Shown here in pieces: positions 22,142-30,816 of a stretch of 55,716 nt of DNA. Both the position numbers and the translations under genes were made by a program. Position 1 is the first letter of the stretch; each line of letters starts with the position of its first letter. Under the pieces are notes generated by a model. That model had not been told where the DNA came from. It ran no database searches and saw nothing but the letters and a program-made list of their open reading frames with translations. Source of the stretch: Candidatus Hydrogenedentota bacterium (lineage in GTDB: Bacteria > Hydrogenedentota > Hydrogenedentia > Hydrogenedentales > JAJRTN01); NCBI GenBank assembly GCA_024278275.1, contig JAJRTN010000050.1, forward strand, positions 1-55,716, read 5' to 3'.

Positions 22142-23725
22142 TCAAACACGCCGCGAGGCCGGGCGTGACAGGAGCAACAAGAGGGCGGACCCACTCAACA
22201 GGAGGACGAGCAGGCCCAGGGTCCAGGGGGCGCCCACGGGCACGCCGTTGGGCGTGTAGTTCGGATCGAGGGGATTGGCGCCCGCGAGCACCTCCGCGCC
22301 GTCGTTCACGCCGTCCCCGTCGGAATCGGGATTGGTGAAGTCCGTGTCCCCCCCCGAGGAGGAGGGATCATAGTCGCCGTCGCCGTTCATCCAGATCTCC
22401 TCCCGGTCGGTAAGGCCGTCATTGTCCGAATCCACGTCGATGAAGTTGGGCACGCCATCCCCGTCCACGTCGATAAAGCCGTCGAGGTCATCGGCGAGAC
22501 CGTCCCCGTCGAGGTCCGACGTCACGGGCGCGCCGTCCAGGCCGTCACCAACCCGCGCGGTTTGTTCCACGTTGCCCGAAACGGTACGGTAGACCAACTC
22601 GCCCTGGAACGCGGCCAGGTCGGCGGCCAGGTCGCCGGTGGCGGCCCAATCCACGGTATAGGTGAAGGAATAGGGAAAGGCCGGCACGGGGTGCCAGGCG
22701 AAGTCGGCATAGCCCGTGTCACCCGCCGCGGGCCCCGCGAAAACGGACTGCGACGACCCCGCGTAGCGCCAACCGTCCGGCAGGAATTCCGTCAGGCCCA
22801 GGGCGCTCACGCTGCCGCCGTTGCGCGCTTCCACTTCCAGGGTTATCTCAAGCTCCGAGGCATGGCCCGGACGGCCCCCGCGCACGTAACGCCGGGCGCC
22901 CACGAGCGTTTCCGGTTCGGCCGCGGAAGCGCGGGAAGCGGGGAGCCCCTCCGGGGCGTCCGCCCGCTCCTTCCGGAAACCATCCTCCGCCAGGCCGTCG
23001 GGCGTGTAGGCATGGTCCGGGGTGGAGGCGAAGAGGTCGATCATGCGCACCAGTTCCTGCACCGTGAGACGCCAGTCCGCGCCGCCGTAGTAATCGCTGG
23101 AATGGGGCTCGCCCGTGCGCGGGCCCACGCCGGGGGCGAAACCGTCTTCACTGTTCGAGGCAACGTGATAGTCGTGATCAGGCGTGGCCACGTACAGCTC
23201 GGCCACGCGCAGGAACTCGCCCAGGGAAAAACGGTGGTTCCGGTCGAGGTCGGCGCTGTGAAAATCCCGGGGCTCGGCCGTGCAGGTGATGCACAAGTCC
23301 ACGCGCTTGGCGGAACTGATGTCGGCATTGGAAAACGACACCTGCCGGGACTGGACAATGTCCGTGTTAAGCAGCCTGCCTTCGCGCAGGTAACCGGCGG
23401 AGGCGGCCCCCACGGGCAGGGCCGTGCCGTCGGCGGGAAAACCCGGCTCTTCCGATTCCAGCGGCACGATGACCCGGTAGGAAAAGGGACCACCGGGGCC
23501 TTCAATGGTGTCCAGGGTGGTGGTGACCGTCACCGCCGGACCGCCATCGTCCGGGGTATAGGTCCACACCAACTCCCCGTCGAAAAGCTGATCGCCCTGC
23601 CCGTCGATCACCTTTCCGTAGAGAACCAGTCCCGGTTTCGGCACACCGGCAAAAGACGCGGCGCTCAGCGCCACCATCAGCATTGCCAACCAACCCGCCG
23701 TCCATCCTCGCGCATGGGTACACAT
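22142..23725 (-). CDS. secreted dockerin-like protein with Ig-like domain, Asp-rich repeats and IPTL-like anchor
   Basis: 527 aa. The ATG at 23725 follows AAGGAAAG and starts a signal peptide (TAGWLAMLMVALSAASFAG); 42 upstream residues of the open frame are discarded. An N-terminal beta domain is followed by a cysteine pair (CITC), a dockerin-like pair (HSADLDRNHRFSLGEFLRV...SEDGFAPG and HSSDYYGGADWRLTVQELVRM), then an Ig-like domain (LTEFLPDGWRY, FPYSFTYTV) shared with the protein at 9634-10392. Thrombospondin-3-like Asp repeats (DLDGDGLADDLDG, DVDSDNDGLTDREE) lead to VPVGAPWTLGLLVLLL plus an Arg tail, which resembles IPTL-CTERM sorting signals. It lies 63 bp upstream of the giant adhesin start and 67 bp after the RHS gene. 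A surface assembly or scaffold role is inferred. Confidence 0.85.
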   Translation of the reverse strand: MCTHARGWTAGWLAMLMVALSAASFAGVPKPGLVLYGKVIDGQGDQLFDGELVWTYTPDDGGPAVTVTTTLDTIEGPGGPFSYRVIVPLESEEPGFPADGTALPVGAASAGYLREGRLLNTDIVQSRQVSFSNADISSAKRVDLCITCTAEPRDFHSADLDRNHRFSLGEFLRVAELYVATPDHDYHVASNSEDGFAPGVGPRTGEPHSSDYYGGADWRLTVQELVRMIDLFASTPDHAYTPDGLAEDGFRKERADAPEGLPASRASAAEPETLVGARRYVRGGRPGHASELEITLEVEARNGGSVSALGLTEFLPDGWRYAGSSQSVFAGPAAGDTGYADFAWHPVPAFPYSFTYTVDWAATGDLAADLAAFQGELVYRTVSGNVEQTARVGDGLDGAPVTSDLDGDGLADDLDGFIDVDGDGVPNFIDVDSDNDGLTDREEIWMNGDGDYDPSSSGGDTDFTNPDSDGDGVNDGAEVLAGANPLDPNYTPNGVPVGAPWTLGLLVLLLSGSALLLLLSRPASRRV

Positions 23726-23792
23726 GGCCACTTTCCTTGCGTTATTCTGCCTGCGGCGCGATGCGCCGTGACGCTCATGCCGCGACCAAAGA

Positions 23793-26700
23793 CTACTCAT
23801 CGCGCGTCTCCGGCCCGTCTGTTTCCTCGTCAAAAAGGTTTCCAAAAACACTTTCTTCCTCTCCCAGTCCCCCCACCTGCCCCGGAAGATCCACGAACTG
23901 TTCGATAAACCTGTTTACTTCCTTCACATCGAAATTGAACTTCTTCTCGGCGAAACTCTTCTCCGCGAGCCCCTTGAACTGGTCGTATTTCGCCTCAAGG
24001 TCGAGCCGGTCCAGGCGCCCCAGGATGCCGCCCACGCCGGCCTTCGTTTTCTCGTTGAAAATGGTCACGTCTTCCAGGTCGGCGAAGAGCGGCCCGAGGG
24101 GATCGTCCATGGCGGCGGCAAGCTTCTGCCCGGGCGTGGCGCTCTCCTGCGTGACACGCAGCGCGTTGAGGAACTGGTCCACGTCGATCTTCAACCCCTT
24201 GGCCTGGTACTGGGCCTTGAGTTTCTCCGCCTGGGCGATGACCGGTTTGATCACGTCCTCCGGGTTGCTGGTGGCGGAAGTCCGCTGGAGGGACGCTTCA
24301 CCGTTGAGGAAGCCGGGGAAGCCTTGGCCGCCGATGGAGGAGCCTTCCGGCAACCGGCCCCCTTTCTTTATCTTGAGACCGGCAAAGACCTCGGCGATCC
24401 GTTCGCTCCGGGTGAGGAGGGGACTGCCGCGATTCTCGGGACTGAAGGGGTTCAGGGCGCGCAGTTTCGACCGGGCGATGGCGGTGGTGATGAAACGGCC
24501 GTCGGGATCTTTGTAGATAAGGGGGTTGTTCCGGGCGAAGCCGTAGGCGTGAAGCAACTGGGGATCGGCCAGGGCCGCGGCGGGCACGGCCTCCACCACG
24601 GGGTCCACCGAAGTGAAACGGCCCAGGGAGGCCGCTAGGTAACGAGCGCCGAAGAACTGGAGATTGCTTTCGGCGTCCCGTTCCTTCCCGGTGTACTGAT
24701 AGGGCTCGCGGGGACGGTCCAGCGCCCGGAAATGATAACGCGGCTCGCCGAAAGGATAATACGCCGTCTCTTCCACCACCCGTCCTTCGGCGTCCACCAT
24801 GAGGCTGGAAGACCCGAGGTGGTCGTGAAGGTAGTAGTGGATGCGCGCGGAAGCCTCGGGCAAGCGGATCTCGACGGGTGCGCCGGTTTCTATAAAGAGC
24901 GGCTCGCCGGGCCGAAGGGCCTCGGGCAGATCCGACAGGAATGCCATACCGCCGGCAAGTCCCGCGCGCCACGTTTGCCTGTTTGCGTCGTGGACCCAAA
25001 CAAAGGGAATACCTTCCGGCAGGGCCGTCTCCAAATCCAGCGTTTCCAGCAACGCCGTGGTCCAGTAACCCCTTTCCACCGTCCCCGTGGCCGCGGCGCC
25101 CTCGGTGTACGTGCCGCGCACGTCGATCACCGTGGCGGCATCGGCCCGAATCCAGAAGACCGTGCCCGCGGGCATGGGCGTATCCGCCGCCAGTGGAACG
25201 AGGGACGCTTCGGGTTCCGCCGCGAGGAAGCCACCCGTGATCAGCGGGTTGGAATCGATGCCCAACTGCCGCGCCGCGTCCGGCGCGTCCACCGCCATGG
25301 AAAGCAGGTTCCATCCCTCGACGAGATGGAAGCGCTGAACACGCTGGGCCGAGGCGTCGAGCGTTCCCGTAATGCGGGCCACGCGCTCATTGCCGTCGTA
25401 TACATACTTCACCGGCTGGCCGTGCCGGCGGATCTCGAAATGCCTGCCCACGTATTCCGTGGCCACGGCGGGCGTGGACGACACCCGGCCCGCGCCGTCT
25501 TTCGGGTAGACCCGCTTGCTCACCCGTTCACCGGCATGGTTGTACCCGTACTCGGCCCGCATGGCGCCGTCCTCGACGCGAACGAGCCGGTCCTTGTAGT
25601 CCCACGTGCATACCAGGTCGTCGATGGCGGTCATGTTGCCGTTGCCATCGTAAGCGAAGACGCGCGCCTTCTCTCCGGCGCCTGCGCCGGTAAGGGCGTG
25701 CGGTCCCGGGTCCGCCGTGTCGTCGCCCACGCGGTTCCAGGCGCCCGGCGCGCCGCCATAGCGCATGTCGCCGAGGTTGGTCACGGAGAATCCCCGCGCC
25801 ACGGCGTCCAGGTCGGAGGTTTTGCTCACCATGTTGCCCACCCGGTCATAGCGGTACGTAATGAGGCCGTCGTCCCGGTCGGGCGCTTCGGGCGGGGCGA
25901 AGGAAAAACGCACGGCGGTCAGCCGGTACCGGTCGTCGAGGCCGAAGATTTGGGTATTGCGTCTCGGATCATCGGCGGGAAGCACGGACCGGGGGCGCAC
26001 GTCGTGAATGCGGCGGAGATTGCCCACCGCGTCGAAGGTGTAGTCGTAGGCCAGGATTGGTTCGTTCTCGTTGTCGGCGCGGTAGGCCTGCAGGGCGTTG
26101 AGCCGTCCCCGCGCGTCGTAGGTGTAACGGCCGCTCACGCCGTTGCCATGGGCGAAGCGCAGCCGTCGGCCGGAGGGCGTGTATTCCGCCGTGCGCAGGA
26201 TGTACGGCGCGCCGTCCCGGTTGGCGCCCGCGCCGCCGCCGATCTCGCGCAGGAGACTGCGCTCGTTGAAGGCATAGGTGCAGCGGTCGCCGTCGGGATA
26301 GACGATCTCGCGAACGCGGTCGAGGGAATCGTAGGTCATGGCCGTGCGGTAGCTCACGGGCACGCCGGTCTCCATGTCGGGGCGCCGGTCCACCGACCAG
26401 GCCAGGCGTCCCCGCGCGTCGTAGCTCCGGTGGTACTCCCCGTGCAGATCCCATACCACGGCGAGACGGCCCTTCGTATTCTCCGCGGTGGCCGACGTGC
26501 CGTCGCCCATATCCACGGACCCGGCGGGCGTGTCGTAAAAGTACGCCACGTCGGGACGGTTCTCCGGGGTGAGCGGTTGGGCGGGATCATAGACATACCC
26601 GAAGGAGAATGCTTCCCCTTCATCGTGAAAATCCTCGGTCAACACCCGGTTCGCGCCGTCGTAGGTGTAGGTGATTTCCCGGCCCATGGCGTCCACGGTT

Positions 26701-29700
26701 CGAAGCAGGTTCGAAGCGGCGTCATGAAAATAAAACCGGGCGCCCCGGTTCGGGTCGTCTAGGGAACGCTTCCGCCCGAGCCCATCATACCTGAAGGTGC
26801 GCACGTTGCCCTGCGCATCGGTGATGGCGGTCAGCAGACCGTCGGCCCGGTAGGCGTAGCGGGTGGTCCACGTGTTTCTTTCCGGCACGGGGTTGCCGTC
26901 ATCACCAAGATGGACCACCTCATCGACTCGGTAAAGTCGCCCCAAGCCATCGGTGTAGCGGATTACCGGCGTGTCGAAAAAGGACGAAACCGGATCCAGG
27001 TCGTTGGCGTCGAAAACGCGCGTCAGGAGCGGCTCGAATTGCCGCACCTCTTCCGTGTCGTCGGGAAAAACGGTGCGCATGGGACGGAGGAGCGCATCAT
27101 AGGCGGTCGTCGTCTTCAAGGCGTCATCCAACCCCATGGCGGCGAGGACGCCGTCCTCGTGGAACAGGCCCTGCCATGGCGGCGCTTCGATGGACTCATA
27201 GGCGAGCAAATCGTCGAGGCCACCGCCACCCATGGCGAAGTGGGGCCGCAAAACGGCCCATTTCCCGCCCCGCGCGTTGTAGAGGGCGGCGTTGGTCACC
27301 ACCACGCGGGGCGCGCCGGTGGCGGGGTCGGGCTCGGCCTCGGCCCGCTCCATGAGCAAACGGCCCAACCCGTCGGCATAGCTTCGCTTGATGGTGTAAT
27401 AGGCGCGTTTCCCGCTTCCCGCCGCGCCGGGCGTCCGGTCCAGTTGCCGGGTTTCAATCATGTTTACAATTCCCACGCCGGGGATGTCCAGGGCGGGATG
27501 ATAGCTGTATTCGAGGGTGGGAAAGGCCGGCGTATCGCCGGGCCGCACCGTGTGTTCCAGCCGGCCGAAAGGGTCATGCCCATAGGTGGTGACCGCGCCG
27601 TTGAAGTCGGTGACGGAAGTCACCACGGCCAGGCCGTAATCGTAGTCGGCCCGGTAGACGAGATCCGCGCTGTCCCCGCCGACATGAACCGTCTCGCGGA
27701 TCACGCTGGTGTGGAAGCGGGGATCATACACCAGGCTCCGGTAGTGTCCGGCGGCGTCGTTGATCACGCCGCTGTTCACCTCGGCCAGGGGATCCATGAG
27801 CACCACGGGATTGCCCACGGCGTTGTACTTTACGCGGCCTTCGTCAACAAAGGCGCCGGGATCGCCGGGATTGGTCCATTTACGAACGAGGGTTTTCCGC
27901 CCGTTCACCACGACACCGAAGTTATCCGCCCCATGGGTTTCGTCGTCGTAGTAGAACTCGGTGCGTGCAATGACCTCGCCCCCCAGGCTCTTCAGTTCGC
28001 TTCGAATGGGAAAACGCACCATCCAATCGTCGATGTTGTAGGCATAGGTGATTTCCGTGATCTTTTCGTCGTGGAACGCGCCCCGGTTTCCGTCTTCGAC
28101 CACGCCGTACTCGCGGGAAGCCACGAGGTTGCCGTAGTCATCGAAATCGCTTTCCGACACGACCCGGCGTGGCGTGCCCGCGCCCCCTTCGATAATTTCA
28201 CGTACCTTGCGCACGGTGAACGGAAAGGTCACTTTCTTGCCATCCACGCCCGTGTACAGCACGCGGCTGTCCTGGGTGTCGGTCTCGCGCCAAAAAACCT
28301 TGCCGTCTTCCCTTTCCGCCGTCTGGGTCAGCATGGCCCCGCGCAGGGCGAAAACCTCGCGGCCCACGTCAAAGGTGTACCGCATCACCAGGGTGGGAGC
28401 GGAGGCGTCGCCATGATGGGTGACGTCCACCCGCCCGAAACCGGTGAAGAAGCGGAAGCCCGTGTGGTAGAAACCATCGTGGTAGGCATAGTCGCGGCGG
28501 TAGGAATGGCCCAGCGAATCGTCCGTCACCGACCCGCCCACCACGTCCACGGTAAACGGCATGGGGTCGGGCCAGGGCCTTCCCGCCGCCGTGTCGGCCA
28601 AAAGGAAGCGGGTCGTCGTTTCGTAGCGGATTTCAATAACGCGGCCGATCCCGTTCTCGATGCGGTTGAGCAGGTTGGGGGCCGGAACACATCCGAGCGC
28701 CTCGCCAAGATCGAAGACAAGCAGACGGTGCTCCGCCAGGGGATCCGCAATCACGAGGTCGGTCGTGCCATTGCCGTTGAGGTCGGCCCAGCGCGTCGCC
28801 GGTTCCACGCCCAGCGGCGCGGGAAGGCCCCCCATCACGCGGCGCGGGTCAAAGGCGTAATTGCCACGGTTCATCCAGTACCACAATTCCCCGGGGGCGG
28901 CCCGGTCGACGACCAGGTCGGGCAAACCGTCGCCGTTGAGATCCCGGAGCGAGGCCTTCCCCAATTGCTGCCGGTTGAGGGTATGGTCCGGCAGGCGTGC
29001 CTTGCGCAGCGCGGCAAAACGCCCGTAGCCCAGGCCCGCGGCGGCTTCCACGCCCGTGGGCGTGATGCGCGTCATATCGGGCACGCCGTCGCCGTTGAAA
29101 TCCGTGAGGGACACGCCGCTGTAATCAAGGCGAAAACCGAAATCCTGTCCCACCGAAAAGGGCTTTGAGAAGCGCCGCCCGCCCAGGTTGTACCAGATGC
29201 GTATTCCCGTCAGACCGGCCTCGCCGAAGCTCTGCACCACGTCGCCCCGTTTGTCGCCGTTCATGTCGCTCCGCTTCACCCCGGCGTTCTCGTAGGGCGA
29301 AGGGGGCGCGGAAAAGCCGGCATCCACATTCATGGTGATCCGTTCCCCCCAGGACACCGCACCGCCCTCCACGACGCTGGGGAAGTAGTACGTCTCCCGC
29401 GGTCCGGCACGATAGACCAGGTCCGACCGCCCATCGCCGCTGAGGTCGGCCAGGTCGGCAATCACGCCCACGTCACCGGCCAGGTCCACCCGTGCCGCCC
29501 GGTCGTCGCCCCCCATCTCCATGCCGTCGGCCCAACGGATGACCCCGTCCACGGCGCCGCGGTTCAAGTAGGCATGGTGGGGGCCGCCCAGCGGATCGGT
29601 CTCCAGGATATCCGGCAAGGCGTCGCCGTTGAGATCGGTCAATTCCACCGCCGGGTTGTCCATGAGCTTTCGCGGTGTGTTTTCCGAGGAATAGGCGTAA

Positions 29701-30797
29701 GCGCCCACGTCGATCCTCTCGGACGTGTCGCACCGCGTGTAGCCCAGCCGCATGGGCGGCATGGCGGTCACCCCGTCCGCGCCGACCAGGGTCACCGTGG
29801 TGAGCAGGGACCAATGGGGATCCTGCCCATAGGTCAGGACATAGCGCCGGTCCAGGTTATCCGTAACGCCGTCGCCGTTGTAATCCCCCTGGGCGTGTCC
29901 GGCAAGCCTGGGGCCTTGCGTGCCCACGGTGATGGTCTTGATCCGCATTCCCGTGCGCACCAGGAAGCCCCCACGCCCGTCTTCGATAACGTCGCCGCGG
30001 GGCTCGTAGTCGAAGGCGACGAAATGAAAGTTCTCCCACGGCGGGGCGGCGGGACCATACTCGACAAGTGCCAGGTAGACCTGGTTCAGGTTGTCTTCTC
30101 CGGGAAAGGCGGTGTAGGTATACCGGATGGTGTTGCCGTTGGTATCGGTCTCCTCTTCGATGCTCCAACGCCGGACACGGCCCGTGGCCGGGTCCATCAC
30201 GCGGGCGCTTTCATGCCGGCCAAAGACCATGCGGTTGCCGTTGGGGAAGGTGCCTTCCCAATAATCATCCACCCGCGCGTAGCGAATGAAAGCGCCCTCG
30301 TTCTGGCCGAGATAGTAGCCGTCTTCCAGGGGCACCAGGCCCACGGGCGCCTCATGCACCTCGCTCAGGAACCGGTCGATCTCGTCCGCTTCGTCCGTCT
30401 CGCCATCACCATCATCGTCCAGCCCGTTGGGACCGTCCACGTAGCGCGGAAGGGGCTTGGTGAGCCGCCGCTCCACGCGGGGCAGATCCAGTTCCCAGCC
30501 GAAGCCGAGGATGCCGTTGCCCAGGCCGCTGTCGTATTTCAGGCCCAGGTCGTCGGGGGTGAAGCCCGTGACGCCGCGGGGCAGCGCGATGGGCAGAACG
30601 TACTTCGCCGAACCCGTGGGCAGGTCCGGCGCGAAGTCCTCGCCCAGACCCAGGATCGATCCGGGACCCGCGGGCAGCACGACGGCGTTGGGCGCCACGC
30701 CGTTCTTGTTCGCGCCAAGAGCGGCCTGCGCCACCAATGCCGCGGCCAAGACGGCCAGGGCCGGCATGACCACGCTATGTCGCATGGTGCGTATCAA
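23793..30797 (-). CDS. exported SpvB/FG-GAP/TcdB-mid/RHS protein resembling a TcB-TcC toxin fusion
   Basis: 2334 aa. A TTG start at 30797 is favoured, 7 nt after GAGGA and 19 bp after the TcA-like gene; signal peptide MRHSVVMPALAVLAAALVAQ. Residues about 40-330 match SpvB (YVLPIALPRG, LGLKYDSGLGNGILGFGW). FG-GAP/VCBS units follow (LTDFNGDGVPD, LRDLNGDGLPD), then the TcdB middle region (NGIGRVIEIRYETTTRF, GRPWPDPMPF, GFRFFTGFGRVD near residue 716). RHS/YD repeats fill 1100-2100 and end in the core (DHLGSS, YYPFGEPRY, YQYTGKERDAESNLQFFGAR, NNPLIYKDPDGR). A GWN-type domain (LVEGWNLLSMAV, residues 1819-1980) interrupts the RHS shell. The last 233 residues, after DPDGR, are an unrecognised helical and charged domain in the toxin position. 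Length is close to TcB plus TcC (about 2450). A secreted effector carrier is likely; a housekeeping surface RHS protein is the alternative. Confidence 0.9.
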   Translation of the reverse strand: MIRTMRHSVVMPALAVLAAALVAQAALGANKNGVAPNAVVLPAGPGSILGLGEDFAPDLPTGSAKYVLPIALPRGVTGFTPDDLGLKYDSGLGNGILGFGWELDLPRVERRLTKPLPRYVDGPNGLDDDGDGETDEADEIDRFLSEVHEAPVGLVPLEDGYYLGQNEGAFIRYARVDDYWEGTFPNGNRMVFGRHESARVMDPATGRVRRWSIEEETDTNGNTIRYTYTAFPGEDNLNQVYLALVEYGPAAPPWENFHFVAFDYEPRGDVIEDGRGGFLVRTGMRIKTITVGTQGPRLAGHAQGDYNGDGVTDNLDRRYVLTYGQDPHWSLLTTVTLVGADGVTAMPPMRLGYTRCDTSERIDVGAYAYSSENTPRKLMDNPAVELTDLNGDALPDILETDPLGGPHHAYLNRGAVDGVIRWADGMEMGGDDRAARVDLAGDVGVIADLADLSGDGRSDLVYRAGPRETYYFPSVVEGGAVSWGERITMNVDAGFSAPPSPYENAGVKRSDMNGDKRGDVVQSFGEAGLTGIRIWYNLGGRRFSKPFSVGQDFGFRLDYSGVSLTDFNGDGVPDMTRITPTGVEAAAGLGYGRFAALRKARLPDHTLNRQQLGKASLRDLNGDGLPDLVVDRAAPGELWYWMNRGNYAFDPRRVMGGLPAPLGVEPATRWADLNGNGTTDLVIADPLAEHRLLVFDLGEALGCVPAPNLLNRIENGIGRVIEIRYETTTRFLLADTAAGRPWPDPMPFTVDVVGGSVTDDSLGHSYRRDYAYHDGFYHTGFRFFTGFGRVDVTHHGDASAPTLVMRYTFDVGREVFALRGAMLTQTAEREDGKVFWRETDTQDSRVLYTGVDGKKVTFPFTVRKVREIIEGGAGTPRRVVSESDFDDYGNLVASREYGVVEDGNRGAFHDEKITEITYAYNIDDWMVRFPIRSELKSLGGEVIARTEFYYDDETHGADNFGVVVNGRKTLVRKWTNPGDPGAFVDEGRVKYNAVGNPVVLMDPLAEVNSGVINDAAGHYRSLVYDPRFHTSVIRETVHVGGDSADLVYRADYDYGLAVVTSVTDFNGAVTTYGHDPFGRLEHTVRPGDTPAFPTLEYSYHPALDIPGVGIVNMIETRQLDRTPGAAGSGKRAYYTIKRSYADGLGRLLMERAEAEPDPATGAPRVVVTNAALYNARGGKWAVLRPHFAMGGGGLDDLLAYESIEAPPWQGLFHEDGVLAAMGLDDALKTTTAYDALLRPMRTVFPDDTEEVRQFEPLLTRVFDANDLDPVSSFFDTPVIRYTDGLGRLYRVDEVVHLGDDGNPVPERNTWTTRYAYRADGLLTAITDAQGNVRTFRYDGLGRKRSLDDPNRGARFYFHDAASNLLRTVDAMGREITYTYDGANRVLTEDFHDEGEAFSFGYVYDPAQPLTPENRPDVAYFYDTPAGSVDMGDGTSATAENTKGRLAVVWDLHGEYHRSYDARGRLAWSVDRRPDMETGVPVSYRTAMTYDSLDRVREIVYPDGDRCTYAFNERSLLREIGGGAGANRDGAPYILRTAEYTPSGRRLRFAHGNGVSGRYTYDARGRLNALQAYRADNENEPILAYDYTFDAVGNLRRIHDVRPRSVLPADDPRRNTQIFGLDDRYRLTAVRFSFAPPEAPDRDDGLITYRYDRVGNMVSKTSDLDAVARGFSVTNLGDMRYGGAPGAWNRVGDDTADPGPHALTGAGAGEKARVFAYDGNGNMTAIDDLVCTWDYKDRLVRVEDGAMRAEYGYNHAGERVSKRVYPKDGAGRVSSTPAVATEYVGRHFEIRRHGQPVKYVYDGNERVARITGTLDASAQRVQRFHLVEGWNLLSMAVDAPDAARQLGIDSNPLITGGFLAAEPEASLVPLAADTPMPAGTVFWIRADAATVIDVRGTYTEGAAATGTVERGYWTTALLETLDLETALPEGIPFVWVHDANRQTWRAGLAGGMAFLSDLPEALRPGEPLFIETGAPVEIRLPEASARIHYYLHDHLGSSSLMVDAEGRVVEETAYYPFGEPRYHFRALDRPREPYQYTGKERDAESNLQFFGARYLAASLGRFTSVDPVVEAVPAAALADPQLLHAYGFARNNPLIYKDPDGRFITTAIARSKLRALNPFSPENRGSPLLTRSERIAEVFAGLKIKKGGRLPEGSSIGGQGFPGFLNGEASLQRTSATSNPEDVIKPVIAQAEKLKAQYQAKGLKIDVDQFLNALRVTQESATPGQKLAAAMDDPLGPLFADLEDVTIFNEKTKAGVGGILGRLDRLDLEAKYDQFKGLAEKSFAEKKFNFDVKEVNRFIEQFVDLPGQVGGLGEEESVFGNLFDEETDGPETRDE

Positions 30798-30816
30798 CCA
30801 GTTGTCCTCACGCCGG

